Positions 38,713 through 48,081 of a DNA stretch of 64,000 nt are shown here, piece after piece. Numbering within the stretch: position 1 is the stretch's first letter; each line of letters starts with the position of its first letter. A program made the position numbers and the translations under genes. The DNA is taken from contig JASANZ010002222.1 in NCBI GenBank assembly GCA_030849805.1, positions 1 to 64,000 of the forward strand, read 5' to 3'. The notes under the pieces are model-generated. The model saw only the letters and a program-made list of their open reading frames with translations. It had not been told where the DNA came from and made no database searches. This DNA is from Sergeia podlipaevii (taxonomy: Eukaryota; Euglenozoa; Kinetoplastea; Trypanosomatida; Trypanosomatidae).

Positions 38713-38817
38713 ATGGGTACCGTTAGCCGCCCTGGTGGTATGCGCCCGAAGTGGCACAAGAAGCGCATAAAGCGCCTGAAGCTGCGCCGCCGTCGCATGC
38801 GCCAGCGCTCCAAGTAA
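38713..38817 (+). CDS. RPL41: 60S ribosomal protein eL41, copy 1
   Basis: 34 residues, nearly all basic: starts MGTVSRPGGMRPK, continues KKRIKRLKLRRRRMRQR and ends SK. eL41 is a single short helix that bridges the two ribosomal subunits, usually 25 residues; the MGTVSRPGG extension lengthens it here. The start is fixed by a splice-type AG only 8 bases upstream (CTAG then GAGCAATC). This copy differs from the other two at three synonymous sites (GTT, CGC, CCT). Confidence 0.93.
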   Translation: MGTVSRPGGMRPKWHKKRIKRLKLRRRRMRQRSK

Positions 38818-39231
38818 AGCGAATTGCCAAGGCCAGTGGGGGGAGGGGAGCAGGAGGGTTCCTCCCCCTCTTTACTTCCCTGTCAGAGAGCTGTTCTATC
38901 TTTCTCCACACTTTACGTGTTTGAAAATATACGCGCCCTGTTGAACCAAATGAAAAGTGATTTTCTTTTGTTTCTTTTTTATTTATTTATTTTTTGTTTG
39001 AATAAAAGAGGTACATAAAACTGACCCCACTATTCTTTCTGTTCTTTTTCTCTAGTTTTCATTTCTGAGGTGACGCATGTGTGGTATTGGAAGTAGCACC
39101 ACCTCAAAGCTCTGTAGCTGTGCTGCACTACTACGTTTTCCTTATCTCTTTGGTTATTGCTTACTTCCTCCTTTTTTTTTCTCTCTTCTTCTTTTGTTGT
39201 TGCTTTTTTTAATGCGCATATGTAGGCAATC
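38818..39231. other. Spacer between RPL41 copies 1 and 2
   Basis: No gene. After the shared TAAAGCGAATTG the spacer is unrelated to the second spacer. A T/C-rich tract lies at 39160-39210. Confidence 0.6.
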
Positions 39232-39336
39232 ATGGGTACCGTCAGCCGTCCCGGTGGTATGCGCCCGAAGTGGCACAAGAAGCGCATAAAGCGCCTGAAG
39301 CTGCGCCGCCGTCGCATGCGCCAGCGCTCCAAGTAA
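39232..39336 (+). CDS. RPL41: 60S ribosomal protein eL41, copy 2
   Basis: 34 residues, same protein as copy 1. The coding sequence is identical to copy 3. It is preceded by a T/C tract and an AG at 39224-39225, so the leader before the ATG is only 6 bases plus spliced leader. Homology with copy 1 continues a few bases past the stop (AAAGCGAATTG). Confidence 0.93.
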   Translation: MGTVSRPGGMRPKWHKKRIKRLKLRRRRMRQRSK

Positions 39337-39710
39337 AGCGAATTGAACCTCCTCCGCAAGGTGGTCTTTAGTATGAGATCGTATGGTGCGCGTTGCGCCG
39401 AGTAGTGTTCAGCTCATGCTCTGCTACACCAAGTGTCTTCTGCCATGCTTTCCTCCCCAGCAATAGTGCCAACTGATTTCACTTTGTTCATATCATTATT
39501 ATCTAACCAAAAAAAAAAGAACTATAGAACAATGAAATATCTCTTCTTCCTGCTGGGCTGCAATAGTGTTGTGCGGCCTGAGTAACTTCCATCTGTATAC
39601 CTTTGTGAATGCACCAGTTCTATATACTTTTTCTTATCTCATATTCCTCCCCTTTCTCTTTTCACCGATACAACTAAAAACTTCATCTGCTCCCACATCT
39701 AGGAGCAATC
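39337..39710. other. Spacer between RPL41 copies 2 and 3
   Basis: No gene. T/C-rich tract at 39620-39665 and the acceptor-like CTAG at 39699-39702 just before copy 3. Confidence 0.6.
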
Positions 39711-39815
39711 ATGGGTACCGTCAGCCGTCCCGGTGGTATGCGCCCGAAGTGGCACAAGAAGCGCATAAAGCGCCTGAAGCTGCGCCGCCGTCGCATGCGC
39801 CAGCGCTCCAAGTAA
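39711..39815 (+). CDS. RPL41: 60S ribosomal protein eL41, copy 3
   Basis: 34 residues, identical at nucleotide level to copy 2 in the coding part. The 12 bases before its ATG (CTAGGAGCAATC) are identical to those before copy 1, so the three copies share pieces in a mosaic manner. The AG at 39701-39702 gives an 8-base leader. Confidence 0.93.
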   Translation: MGTVSRPGGMRPKWHKKRIKRLKLRRRRMRQRSK

Positions 39816-40421
39816 AGCGAGAGCAAGACTGAGCCTACTTGACGCTCTGTCAGTCTTTTTTTTTTTTAAAGAAAGAGAGGAGGGGCCTCTTTCGTCACTG
39901 AATTCTCGTCGATGATTTTGAGAGGAAAGCTGCTCGCTAGCTTCCCATTCCTTTTCATTCTGAGCATTTGGGGGGTCTTCCTTCACAGAGTCACCTTTTC
40001 TGTTTGTACGCGTGCTACCCCTTGCTTTATGCTTGCAGAAGGTCAAGTATTCTTCTTTTCTCGTTTTCTTTTGTTGTTTTCTTCTTTTTTTCTGATCCAA
40101 AATCGTTTTTTTTTTTTTTGCTATTTCTGTTGTTGTTGTTGTTGTCTCTCTTGTAGCGTTTCTCGCGCAACAAGAGTGTGCCAGCATATATAGGCAATTG
40201 CCCTCCCTCTTGATTCTCCTTCTCCTATTGTTTGCCTTTACCTCCCCTAATTTGCGATTATGTTTTTTATCTGTCTATTGACCAAGGCTTTTGACCACAA
40301 AGGTTGCTAGTGGAAATTTGTTGAAAAAGAGGTTCAGAGCATAACGGAGGAGAACTATATACACACGTACGTCAGATCACCGAGTCATAATTTGCTTTAC
40401 AAGGCATAGTTTTTCTTCTGA
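39816..40421. other. Intergenic
   Basis: No gene. Long T/C-rich stretch 40050-40155 including (TTG)n at 40128-40145, then the leader of the PPR gene. Confidence 0.55.
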
Positions 40422-41123
40422 ATGCACCCTAGGAGCTCAGGTCAGGGCATCTTCCCCCGCTATGGCGGTGGCTGGATGCATCAATTTGGGCATGTATACG
40501 CCCTACAGCAGGAGCTACTTAACCCTGACGCAAACAACTGGTTTAGGGCTGTTGAGCTGTGGCACACTGCGCGCCACGAGGGCGTGGCAATGAACTCCAC
40601 CCACTTCACACACATGTTACGTCAATGTGTCGAGCCAGGTGCTTGGGAGCAGTCGCTGAAGATTCTGAGCCAGATGTCTCGTGAGGGGATCCGGCCGGAT
40701 GTGGTCGGCGTTGGCTGCGCGCTTGCTGCCTGTGTGGAGGCCAAGAAGGCGCAGGAGGTTGAGAAACTTTTTGAGCGGTTTAGTCATACGATGCTCTTAG
40801 ATAGTGTGTGTCACTTGGCAGTGATACGAGCCCGGGCTGAGGCGGGGGACGCACGCGGCGCGGTGGAGGCGGGACGCAGACAGGAAGGGGCCCGCGTGCC
40901 CTTCTTACCCTACACGTATACGTTTTTGCTAGAGGCAGCAGAGCAGGTGGACGATGTTGATTACGCGTTGGAGCTTACGCGCCGCATGCGGAGCGAGGAG
41001 TGGATGCCCACTCGACGCGGGCGTGAGGCTATTAAACGTTTAGCAGTAAGGCACAACGCTGCGGACGCCTTTGATGTCGTGCTAGAGCTGGAGGACAACA
41101 GGGAACCAAAGCACGGGAGATGA
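40422..41123 (+). CDS. Pentatricopeptide-repeat (PPR) protein
   Basis: 233 residues from ATG 40422. PPR proteins bind organellar RNA, one base per repeat; trypanosomatids have many in the mitochondrion. About five helical-pair repeats are visible between residues 35 and 220, e.g. WFRAVELWHTARHEGVAMNS, WEQSLKILSQMSREGIRPDV and YALELTRRMRSEEWMPT. The protein is short for the family but the frame is complete. The N-terminus (MHPRSSGQGIFPRYGGG) is Arg-containing and could be a mitochondrial presequence. RNA target unknown; a mitoribosome or RNA-stability role is the usual one. Confidence 0.8.
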   Translation: MHPRSSGQGIFPRYGGGWMHQFGHVYALQQELLNPDANNWFRAVELWHTARHEGVAMNSTHFTHMLRQCVEPGAWEQSLKILSQMSREGIRPDVVGVGCALAACVEAKKAQEVEKLFERFSHTMLLDSVCHLAVIRARAEAGDARGAVEAGRRQEGARVPFLPYTYTFLLEAAEQVDDVDYALELTRRMRSEEWMPTRRGREAIKRLAVRHNAADAFDVVLELEDNREPKHGR

Positions 41124-41713
41124 TGGTCTGTGCCACTCTCCCCCCTTTATGCCGGAAAAGGTGTTGTACATTTACGTTTCTGCTCCCTCTGTTACATTTG
41201 TATGGTATGCATGGCTGAGTTGACGTGGGCAATCAGCAATTCGCATGTGAAGAGATATCTCTTTCTCTCTATGCGTGTGTGTCGTAGTAGTTGGTGCATT
41301 CTTCACAATGTTTAATTGCCATATACAGCTAAACTAAAAAGATAGAAAATAGGAGAAGAAAGAAAAAGCAAGAGAAACAGAAATAAGCTTCCTACAGCTG
41401 TCGCTCCCATGGCGGTGCTTACTGACTAGCAGATTGTTACTATGGTAAGCTCTCTTTTATTTAAAAAAAAAAAAAAAAACTTGCTTCCGTGAAACTTTTT
41501 CATCACTTTTTGTCGTACTCTTTATGCTGTACTTTTGTCTGTTTGACTGCCACCGAGGAGGGCTCCCACACGCTCATAAAACCACAGCAGATCTGATATA
41601 TTTATGCAAGTAGCTATACACGTTTAGTAGTATAGTCTTGCAGATAAAGACTTGAAGAAAAAGGTTGAGGAGAATCATCATAGCAATTGGAGGTAGCGTG
41701 ACGATATAGCTCA
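41124..41713. other. Intergenic
   Basis: No gene. It holds an A-rich patch (41335-41385), an A run at 41463-41479 and T-rich parts before the next gene. Confidence 0.55.
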
Positions 41714-42460
41714 ATGCCCCCGAAGGCTACTCGCGCTGCTTCCAAGCGCCGCTCTACAAGCACGGTTCGCAAAGGCAAAGCACCCTCTTCACTACAAGTG
41801 TCACCAAATGTCGCAGGTGACAGCGCAGCACAGGCGCGATCCTGCAGTGAGTGCGCTCCCCCCTCATACGTGATCACAAAGTGGGCTTCACTGCAACCAA
41901 CGTGGAGATACGGGCTTGCTTCTCTTGTGGTGACGCTTTTTGTAGTGTTTGCGTCTACTATGGTCCCTGCCGGCACGGACAGCGTGGCAACTTCCCCCTC
42001 GCATCCACATCCGTGTGCGCCGTGTGCGGTGAAGGAGTTTGCAAAAGGCAACCGTCTTGCTGCAGCTCTCATGCGCAGACCTGGTGGTGTGAGTGCTATC
42101 CACGTCACCAGCAGTGAACAACTGACTCGTGCCTTACAACCGCTTCGTGCGTGTGTGTCTGTGACGCCCATCTCGTCGCGCTTTGACGATGTCGCAACGA
42201 TGGCGGACTACTTTAGAGAATCCTTTAAGAATGGCGGTGGCCAGCGACGCTGCCAGGTGTGGATAGTTGAGCTGGAAACCATCCGCGGTGTCAACAATGC
42301 GCTCAAGGAACTATTAGAGGACAACACTTTGCGAGGAGAGATGGTGGTGCCACGTGGCGCGCGGGGCCTTCTAGTACTGGTTTCTCCGCTCTCACGAGAG
42401 GGGCTTAAAGGTGAGCTGCAGCATCGCGTTGTGCACATGATGAGCTCTATCAGCTTGTGA
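41714..42460 (+). CDS. Single-pass membrane protein, candidate LAP1/LULL1-like torsin cofactor
   Basis: 248 residues from ATG 41714. A basic Ser/Thr-rich N-terminus (1-30) is followed by one membrane segment (about 66-84, YGLASLVVTLFVVFAST) and a C-terminal domain (about 105-248). By the positive-inside rule that domain should be luminal. Its layout matches the luminal AAA+-like domain of LAP1/LULL1: a first strand (GGVSAIHVTSSEQLTRAL), ATMADYFRESFKNGG, then a Walker B-like strand without Walker A (CQVWIVELETI), a helix NALKELLEDNTL, a strand RGLLVLVSPL, and a C-terminal GELQHRVVHMM with Arg238 where LAP1/LULL1 carry the finger for torsin. Four Cys lie in the luminal part. Similarity is faint and judged by eye. 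No other family is recognised. Confidence 0.45.
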   Translation: MPPKATRAASKRRSTSTVRKGKAPSSLQVSPNVAGDSAAQARSCSECAPPSYVITKWASLQPTWRYGLASLVVTLFVVFASTMVPAGTDSVATSPSHPHPCAPCAVKEFAKGNRLAAALMRRPGGVSAIHVTSSEQLTRALQPLRACVSVTPISSRFDDVATMADYFRESFKNGGGQRRCQVWIVELETIRGVNNALKELLEDNTLRGEMVVPRGARGLLVLVSPLSREGLKGELQHRVVHMMSSISL

Positions 42461-43192
42461 TGGGGAGGGATGGGACGTTATCGTCGCTGTGTATATTCGT
42501 TGTTGTTGTTGTTGTTGTTGTTCGTTTGTTTGTTTGTTTTGCAGGCATGATACGGTGTTAGACTGTCATGGATGAGTAAGCTGCAGCTACAGCAGCCACT
42601 AGAATTTTCGCCCTTTCTTTTCCTCTTTTTTTTTTTTTTTGGAACGAGAGAGCGGGTGTTGACGTGTATGTGTGCTTTTCTTTTTATTTTTTAAAAAAAG
42701 GAATAAAAGAAATTGCACATTATGCAAAATGCCCTTTTTACTGTTTATAGTCCTTTATGCGATCAAAGAAACTCGCACTCCAGTATTTGATCATACTTCT
42801 TTTTTTTTTTCCTTTTCGAGATTAAAATCTATTTCTGTGTGTATGTACCCCTCAAACTTTTTTTTTCTCACGTGTCAGCAGCGTAAGGCGATACCCACGC
42901 ATATTGTTTTTTTTAAAGATACGCTCAGATCGGCACGCAGCACACGGGGCGGCCTGTGTTTAGGAGCGGCATAGTACAAAAAGCAACACTTAGATATACA
43001 TATATCCTTTGCATTTTTTTTTCTTCATAGAGTGCACATCTCTATTATTCCATTATATATATAGATATATAGATATAGATTAGAGGTGCAACTGCCCGCG
43101 TGTTATTAACCGGGCTGATCAATTCTATTTTCTCTCTTTCCTTCCTGTACAGATACAAGTCACTAGTGCACTCAACTTACACCTTATTGCGC
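42461..43192. other. Intergenic with GTT/GTTT repeats
   Basis: No gene. It holds a (GTT)8 and (GTTT)4 tract at 42499-42540, T runs and an ATATAG cluster near 43055-43080. The CTCTCTTTCCTTCC tract before the coiled-coil gene marks its acceptor region. Confidence 0.6.
42499..42540. repeat. (GTT)n/(GTTT)n repeat
   Basis: Tandem GTT units followed by GTTT units, in the 3' region of the gene ending at 42460. Confidence 0.9.
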
Positions 43193-46100
43193 ATGTCGCA
43201 CATGGATCAACTCTTGGAGGAGTACCTCCGCGTGATCAACGACAAGGACGATGCACTGCATAAGCTCATGAAAGACAATGAATCTCTTCGTGCACTGCTC
43301 AAGAAGAAGGAGGACACTTTCAGGACTAAGACAGCAGCCCTCCGTGACACACTCTCGGATAAGGAAAGTGAGATCAGCCGTCTGAAGAGCAAGGCGGAGG
43401 AGGATAGTACTACCATTGACAAACTGATCAACGCTAATGAAGAACGTAAGATGCAGTTAGAACAGGCTCGGCGCGACGACAACAACGTCAAAGAGGAGGC
43501 AGCGGCAGCGGCACTCAAGGCGAAGGCTACAAAAGACGCACTGGATGCCGTAGAGCGTGTGAAGCAAGATCAGGAGCGACAGCTCGCAGGGACGAGGGCG
43601 CTTTTGAGCGAGGCCGAAGCGCGCATTGCTGACTTGAACGCAAAACTCGCTTCGATCCAGCAAGCGCAGAATGAGACAGATAGAAAGTTTAAGGATAGTG
43701 ATGCCCACTCGCAGTCTTTGGCGATTGCACTGGCGGCTGAGACAGAAAAGGCCAAGGCGCTCGAGGTGGCCAAGGCACAAGCGGCCAGTGATCACAAGGA
43801 GAAGTCGCAACAGCACGAGCAGCTGGCACGCGAACTTGCCCATTTCAAGAGTGTGGCCGCTGATATAGCAGAGAAGCTGGCAGCTGCGCAGAGGACCGCG
43901 GCATCACGCGACGATCAGCTCAGACAAAGTACGGAGGATCTCCAGCGCGTGCGTTTAGAGCAGGAGAGGGGGAAGGCGGCCGCTGAAAGGTCAGAGGACG
44001 GCCTCCGCATGCAACTGAAGTCTCTCCAGGAGCAGACGAGAGCGACTTGCGAAGAGCTTGAGCGCAACCGGCGGCAATTGGAGTCGAAAGAGATGGCCCT
44101 CCGCGACGCCAACAATGCGCTGGCAGCGGCAAAGGATGAGGCATCCAAGAGCATCGCAGATCTGCGCGAGCGCCTCGCGATGACGACAGCAAGCAGCACG
44201 GCAGCGAAAGCAGAGCGCGACCGCATGGCATACGATCTCAAGCACGCGCAGCAGCAGCTGACGGACGCCGCGAGTCAAGCCGCACGCGACCAGACGATGC
44301 TCGCACGCAAGCTGGAGGAGACAGAGGCGGCGGCTCAGCGTGCGCAGCAGCAACTCAGAGACAAGGAGGAGGCGCTGAGAACGGCAGAACTCGTACATGG
44401 TAGGGAGATAGAGAACGCCAAGCACGCGCATGCGGTAGCACTCGAGGAGGTCCGAAGGGCACGTGAGGCTGAAGTGCAAGACGTGACGGCTCGCCTGGAG
44501 AGGTGTAGAGCGGAGTTGTCTGACCGCGCTGGGGGACACAAGGGGCTGGAGAAGGAGGTGGAGCTGTCTGCGGGTACGCACCAGCGTCTACGCGATGAGG
44601 TCGGCCGACTTGGCAATGCGCTGGCGCTCAAGGAGGAGGCCGTTATCAGCTTGAAGCGTGAGATGGAGGTGCTGTCCGCGCGTCTTACCCAGCAGGAGCA
44701 GCGACATGTGAGCCGTGATGCAACGGACGAGCAGCTGAGAAAGCGCGCGGAGGCAGCGGAGGCGCAGGTGACAGAGGCACGTGCGACTGTGAAGGTGCTG
44801 GAGGCAGAGGTGGCAGAAAAGGAGCGCCGCATGCGGGCGTGCGCGGACGCCGAGGCGACGCTGCGAGGAGAGCTGCAGGAGCGTAACACGACGTTGCAGC
44901 AGGTGCGTCGTGAGGCAGCGGAACTCGCCAAGGCTGAGCAGGCAGCGCTGAAGGAGGCCGCTGCGCATGACGTGCAGAAGGAGCGCGCTACGCACCGGAT
45001 GCAGGCGGCTATGGAGGAGAGCGCCACCTTGCGTGAGGCGGCTGCGGCAGCGCAGCGAGAGGCTAAAGAAGCTCTGCAGGCAGCCAGGAAGGCGGAGGAC
45101 GCGCTCAGAGAGGCGCAAGGGGAGCTGCGCGAGAAGGATGCGGAGTGCAAGCGCTTGGCGCAACACGCTAGTCACGTCGAGGACTTGGCTCGCACCACCG
45201 CTGCAGAACTGCAGCGCTCCGTGCAAGCCCGCGACGACACCATCGTCGTCTTACACCAGGAGGTTGCTACGGTCAAGGCGCAGCTGGCGGAGGAGCAGAC
45301 ACGAGCCAGAGTAGAGGAGGCGGATGTGCAGCGCACGATGGAAGTGGCTGAGTTGGCACGCTCGCACGCCGAGTCTGCCGCTGCCACCGCGCAGAAACAG
45401 CAGCAGACCCAGCAGCGACAACTAGAAGATGCACTAGCAAAGCTTGCCTCTGCTCAGGAGACACTTGAGGCGCGCGAGGCCAAGTACCACGCGCGGAAGG
45501 AGGAGCTGCGCGCTGCCGTGCAGGAGTTGAATACCGCACAGACAGAGGCAGCTGAAGTGCAGCGCCGCGCATCTGCAGAAGTGGCGGCGGCGGCTGAGCT
45601 GCGGGAGCGATACAAGAAGGAAAAGGCCAAGATGCAAGTGCTGGCCCAGCAGCTGGAGGAGAAGGCAGCGGCGGCGGATAGACGTGAGAAGGCAACACGG
45701 CAGCGTGAGGCGAGTCTCAAGACCGAACTGCAGGCGACGGAGGAGCAGCTGCGTACTGCCCACGCAGGTATTGAGGCGCGTCAGGGCGACGCTGCGGAGC
45801 GTGTCGCGCAGTTAGAGCAGCGCTGCAGTGACTTGGTGATCGCCCTGCAGGAGTCTCAGTCAGCTGCCTCGCTCGCAGATCATGCGTGCCGCGAGTTGAT
45901 GCAGCGGCAAGTGCAGCAGAGCCGCCGTGCTGTCGAAACTTTTGTGTCTGACGTGTGCGCGATGAAGCAGTCACTTGGTGAGGCTGCGCTGGCGCAGCTC
46001 TCTAGTTCCGTGACGCTCGCGCGGATGACAGGATACGAGCAGCAGCGCATCTGCCGCTCCGCACGCCAGTCTGTGACAGAGGCAGAGGCGCGCCTTGCAC

Positions 46101-47077
46101 GTGCCTTGCAGGATGGCGCAAGCGCGCGCGCTGCGGAGGCTCAAGCTTTACGGGCTGAGCTTGCGGAAGCCACAGCGCGCACGACACAGCGCGCGGCGGA
46201 TGCCCAGCAGCGGGAGTCGGAGCTGAGGGAGGTCCAGGCAGCCCTCACCCGCGCCGACAGCCGCATTGAAGTACTGCAGCGCGAGAAGGAATCGGCCGAC
46301 GCACGAGCGACGGCAGCGCGGGCGGAGCTGGATGAGGGCCGTCGTGCCTTGTGGCGACAACAAGAAACCCTGCAGTCCCGCCTCAACGACTCGGACGTGG
46401 AGCGGCGCCACAGCGAGGAGGAGCTGCGGGAGGTGAAGGCGGAGGTAGCGGCGCTACAGCGCGTGATAGCCGAAAAGGACAGCAAGTTGTCACTCGCACG
46501 GGACGCTCAGCAGAATGACGCCACCCGACTGGCTCAGGCATCAGCTTCCCGGGATGCACTACAGAGCCAGTGCGAGGAGCTGCGGCGCCAGCTAGCGGAT
46601 CTGCGCAAGCACTTGGAGAACGCCAGTGCAACTCACAAGAAGACACTCGATGCGTCACAGCAGGCGCTGCGGCGTGCGGAGGAGCGAGCAGACGCGGGTG
46701 CGGCGAGTTTAGCGACGGCGCAGCAGCAGCTGGCGAAACACGAGCGTCAGGTGCAGGCACAGGACCAGAAGATCGAGGCCCTCACACGTGAGGCACAAGC
46801 ACTGCGGCGACAAGAGGCGGAGCTGGTGGCGGAATTGCAGGCGCGCAAGGCGGAGATATCTGCACTCCGCGAGAGATGTGCCAATTTGGATTCTCTCAAG
46901 AATATAAGCGAGGCCTCGCTCAGTGAGACGCAGATACGCGAGAGGGAACTGCTCCTAAAGCTGGAGGAGCTGCGAAATGCACAACAGTTGATGCAACTGT
47001 GCTTCGACAAGCAGCAGGAGCAGCTAGAGATTGGTCGACGCCTGCGAAATCAGCCTGGGGACCGTCGCTCCTATTAA
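43193..47077 (+). CDS. Giant coiled-coil protein, 1294 residues
   Basis: From ATG 43193. Essentially the whole protein after a short head (MSHMDQLLEEYLRVINDKDD) is one alpha-helical coiled coil very rich in A, E, R, Q and K. It has no signal peptide, membrane span or catalytic motif. The only break in heptads is near residues 915-945 (LMQRQVQQSRRAVETFVSDV). Such proteins in trypanosomatids are often cytoskeletal, at the basal body, flagellum attachment zone or Golgi matrix. The location here is unknown. Ala-rich heptads and GC-rich codons leave other frames open, creating long false frames on both strands. Confidence 0.85.
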   Translation: MSHMDQLLEEYLRVINDKDDALHKLMKDNESLRALLKKKEDTFRTKTAALRDTLSDKESEISRLKSKAEEDSTTIDKLINANEERKMQLEQARRDDNNVKEEAAAAALKAKATKDALDAVERVKQDQERQLAGTRALLSEAEARIADLNAKLASIQQAQNETDRKFKDSDAHSQSLAIALAAETEKAKALEVAKAQAASDHKEKSQQHEQLARELAHFKSVAADIAEKLAAAQRTAASRDDQLRQSTEDLQRVRLEQERGKAAAERSEDGLRMQLKSLQEQTRATCEELERNRRQLESKEMALRDANNALAAAKDEASKSIADLRERLAMTTASSTAAKAERDRMAYDLKHAQQQLTDAASQAARDQTMLARKLEETEAAAQRAQQQLRDKEEALRTAELVHGREIENAKHAHAVALEEVRRAREAEVQDVTARLERCRAELSDRAGGHKGLEKEVELSAGTHQRLRDEVGRLGNALALKEEAVISLKREMEVLSARLTQQEQRHVSRDATDEQLRKRAEAAEAQVTEARATVKVLEAEVAEKERRMRACADAEATLRGELQERNTTLQQVRREAAELAKAEQAALKEAAAHDVQKERATHRMQAAMEESATLREAAAAAQREAKEALQAARKAEDALREAQGELREKDAECKRLAQHASHVEDLARTTAAELQRSVQARDDTIVVLHQEVATVKAQLAEEQTRARVEEADVQRTMEVAELARSHAESAAATAQKQQQTQQRQLEDALAKLASAQETLEAREAKYHARKEELRAAVQELNTAQTEAAEVQRRASAEVAAAAELRERYKKEKAKMQVLAQQLEEKAAAADRREKATRQREASLKTELQATEEQLRTAHAGIEARQGDAAERVAQLEQRCSDLVIALQESQSAASLADHACRELMQRQVQQSRRAVETFVSDVCAMKQSLGEAALAQLSSSVTLARMTGYEQQRICRSARQSVTEAEARLARALQDGASARAAEAQALRAELAEATARTTQRAADAQQRESELREVQAALTRADSRIEVLQREKESADARATAARAELDEGRRALWRQQETLQSRLNDSDVERRHSEEELREVKAEVAALQRVIAEKDSKLSLARDAQQNDATRLAQASASRDALQSQCEELRRQLADLRKHLENASATHKKTLDASQQALRRAEERADAGAASLATAQQQLAKHERQVQAQDQKIEALTREAQALRRQEAELVAELQARKAEISALRERCANLDSLKNISEASLSETQIRERELLLKLEELRNAQQLMQLCFDKQQEQLEIGRRLRNQPGDRRSY

Positions 47078-48081
47078 ACTCACTCATCCACTCTCTTTGT
47101 TTTTTCTATGCTGTTGATGGAATGTGGCGTTTCTTTCCCTCCCTTTGTACTTTATGATACTTTTTTTCTTTTTCATATGTGCACTTATCGCTGGGGCTTC
47201 TTTTTCTTTTCATATTATATATATTTAGAGAGTGGGTGTGGGAGGGAAGGGGGAGATGGATGCATTGCTTGTACCCTTTTTTCTTCTTCTCACATAGATA
47301 ATTGATCTTATGCTTAGAAGCTGCTGAGTGTGGGTGGAAAAGCATTATATATACACATTTATAAACGGCGCTAGTGGCATCTTTCCTTTGCTGATTGAAC
47401 ACTTGTTATTTAGATAGAGCTCTCATAAGAATCAAATACATAGCAGGGGGGATCCTTTTTCTTTCGTTGTTTTCAGTGCTACTTGTTCTTCTATGTTGCA
47501 TTCGTGTTCACTGCGCTTGGGGGTCGTCATCATGAATTTTGAACACTCCCTATCTACCCTATTTCTATTTCCTCTCATTTTTTGTTGTTTTACAAATTGC
47601 AATGTCAGTCCCGCTTGTGTATGGGTTCGACCTACGAAGGGGGAAAACGTCTATTAGGAATAGGTGAGACAAGTAACAATACATATACACACACATCATC
47701 ATATCTATCGTAGCAAGTCAAAGTCGTCGCCATATACAAGTGCGAAAAGAGAGAAATCGTGATATACCGGTAACTTTTTGGCACGTGTCGGGTTGTCCTG
47801 ATTGTTTTTTTTTTTCTGAAGGTATATATATATATATATATATATATTATTTTCTAGTTATTCGCTTTTGTATCATTCCCGTTGTTGTTGTTTTTTTTTG
47901 TTGTTTTTAAGTGGGATTTATATCCATCTACACTTGAGTGTTTCTAATCTCTCACTTTCCGCTGAGGCAGACTACACTTTTTTTTCTTTGCGACTCACAG
48001 GGGAACATTAGCGCACGTTCTTATTCCTTCCTTTTTCTTTTTCTTTTTTTTTCTTTCTTTGTGTGTGTGTAGGCTATACGA
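47078..48081. other. Intergenic, 1.0 kb
   Basis: No gene. It contains a (TA)12 repeat at 47823-47847 and a T/C-rich tract (47970-48060) followed by TGTAG, the likely acceptor for VPS50. Confidence 0.6.
47823..47847. repeat. (TA)12 microsatellite
   Basis: Perfect TA dinucleotide run in intergenic DNA. Confidence 0.95.

Noticed and set aside
44335..45150. Long Ser/Ala/Cys-rich frames opposite the coiled-coil gene
   Set aside because: Produced by GC-rich Ala/Glu/Arg codons of the coiled coil; composition is that of an antisense shadow.
47615..47650. tRNA T-arm-like GGTTCGACC
   Set aside because: No matching acceptor stem, D-arm or anticodon arm could be drawn around it.
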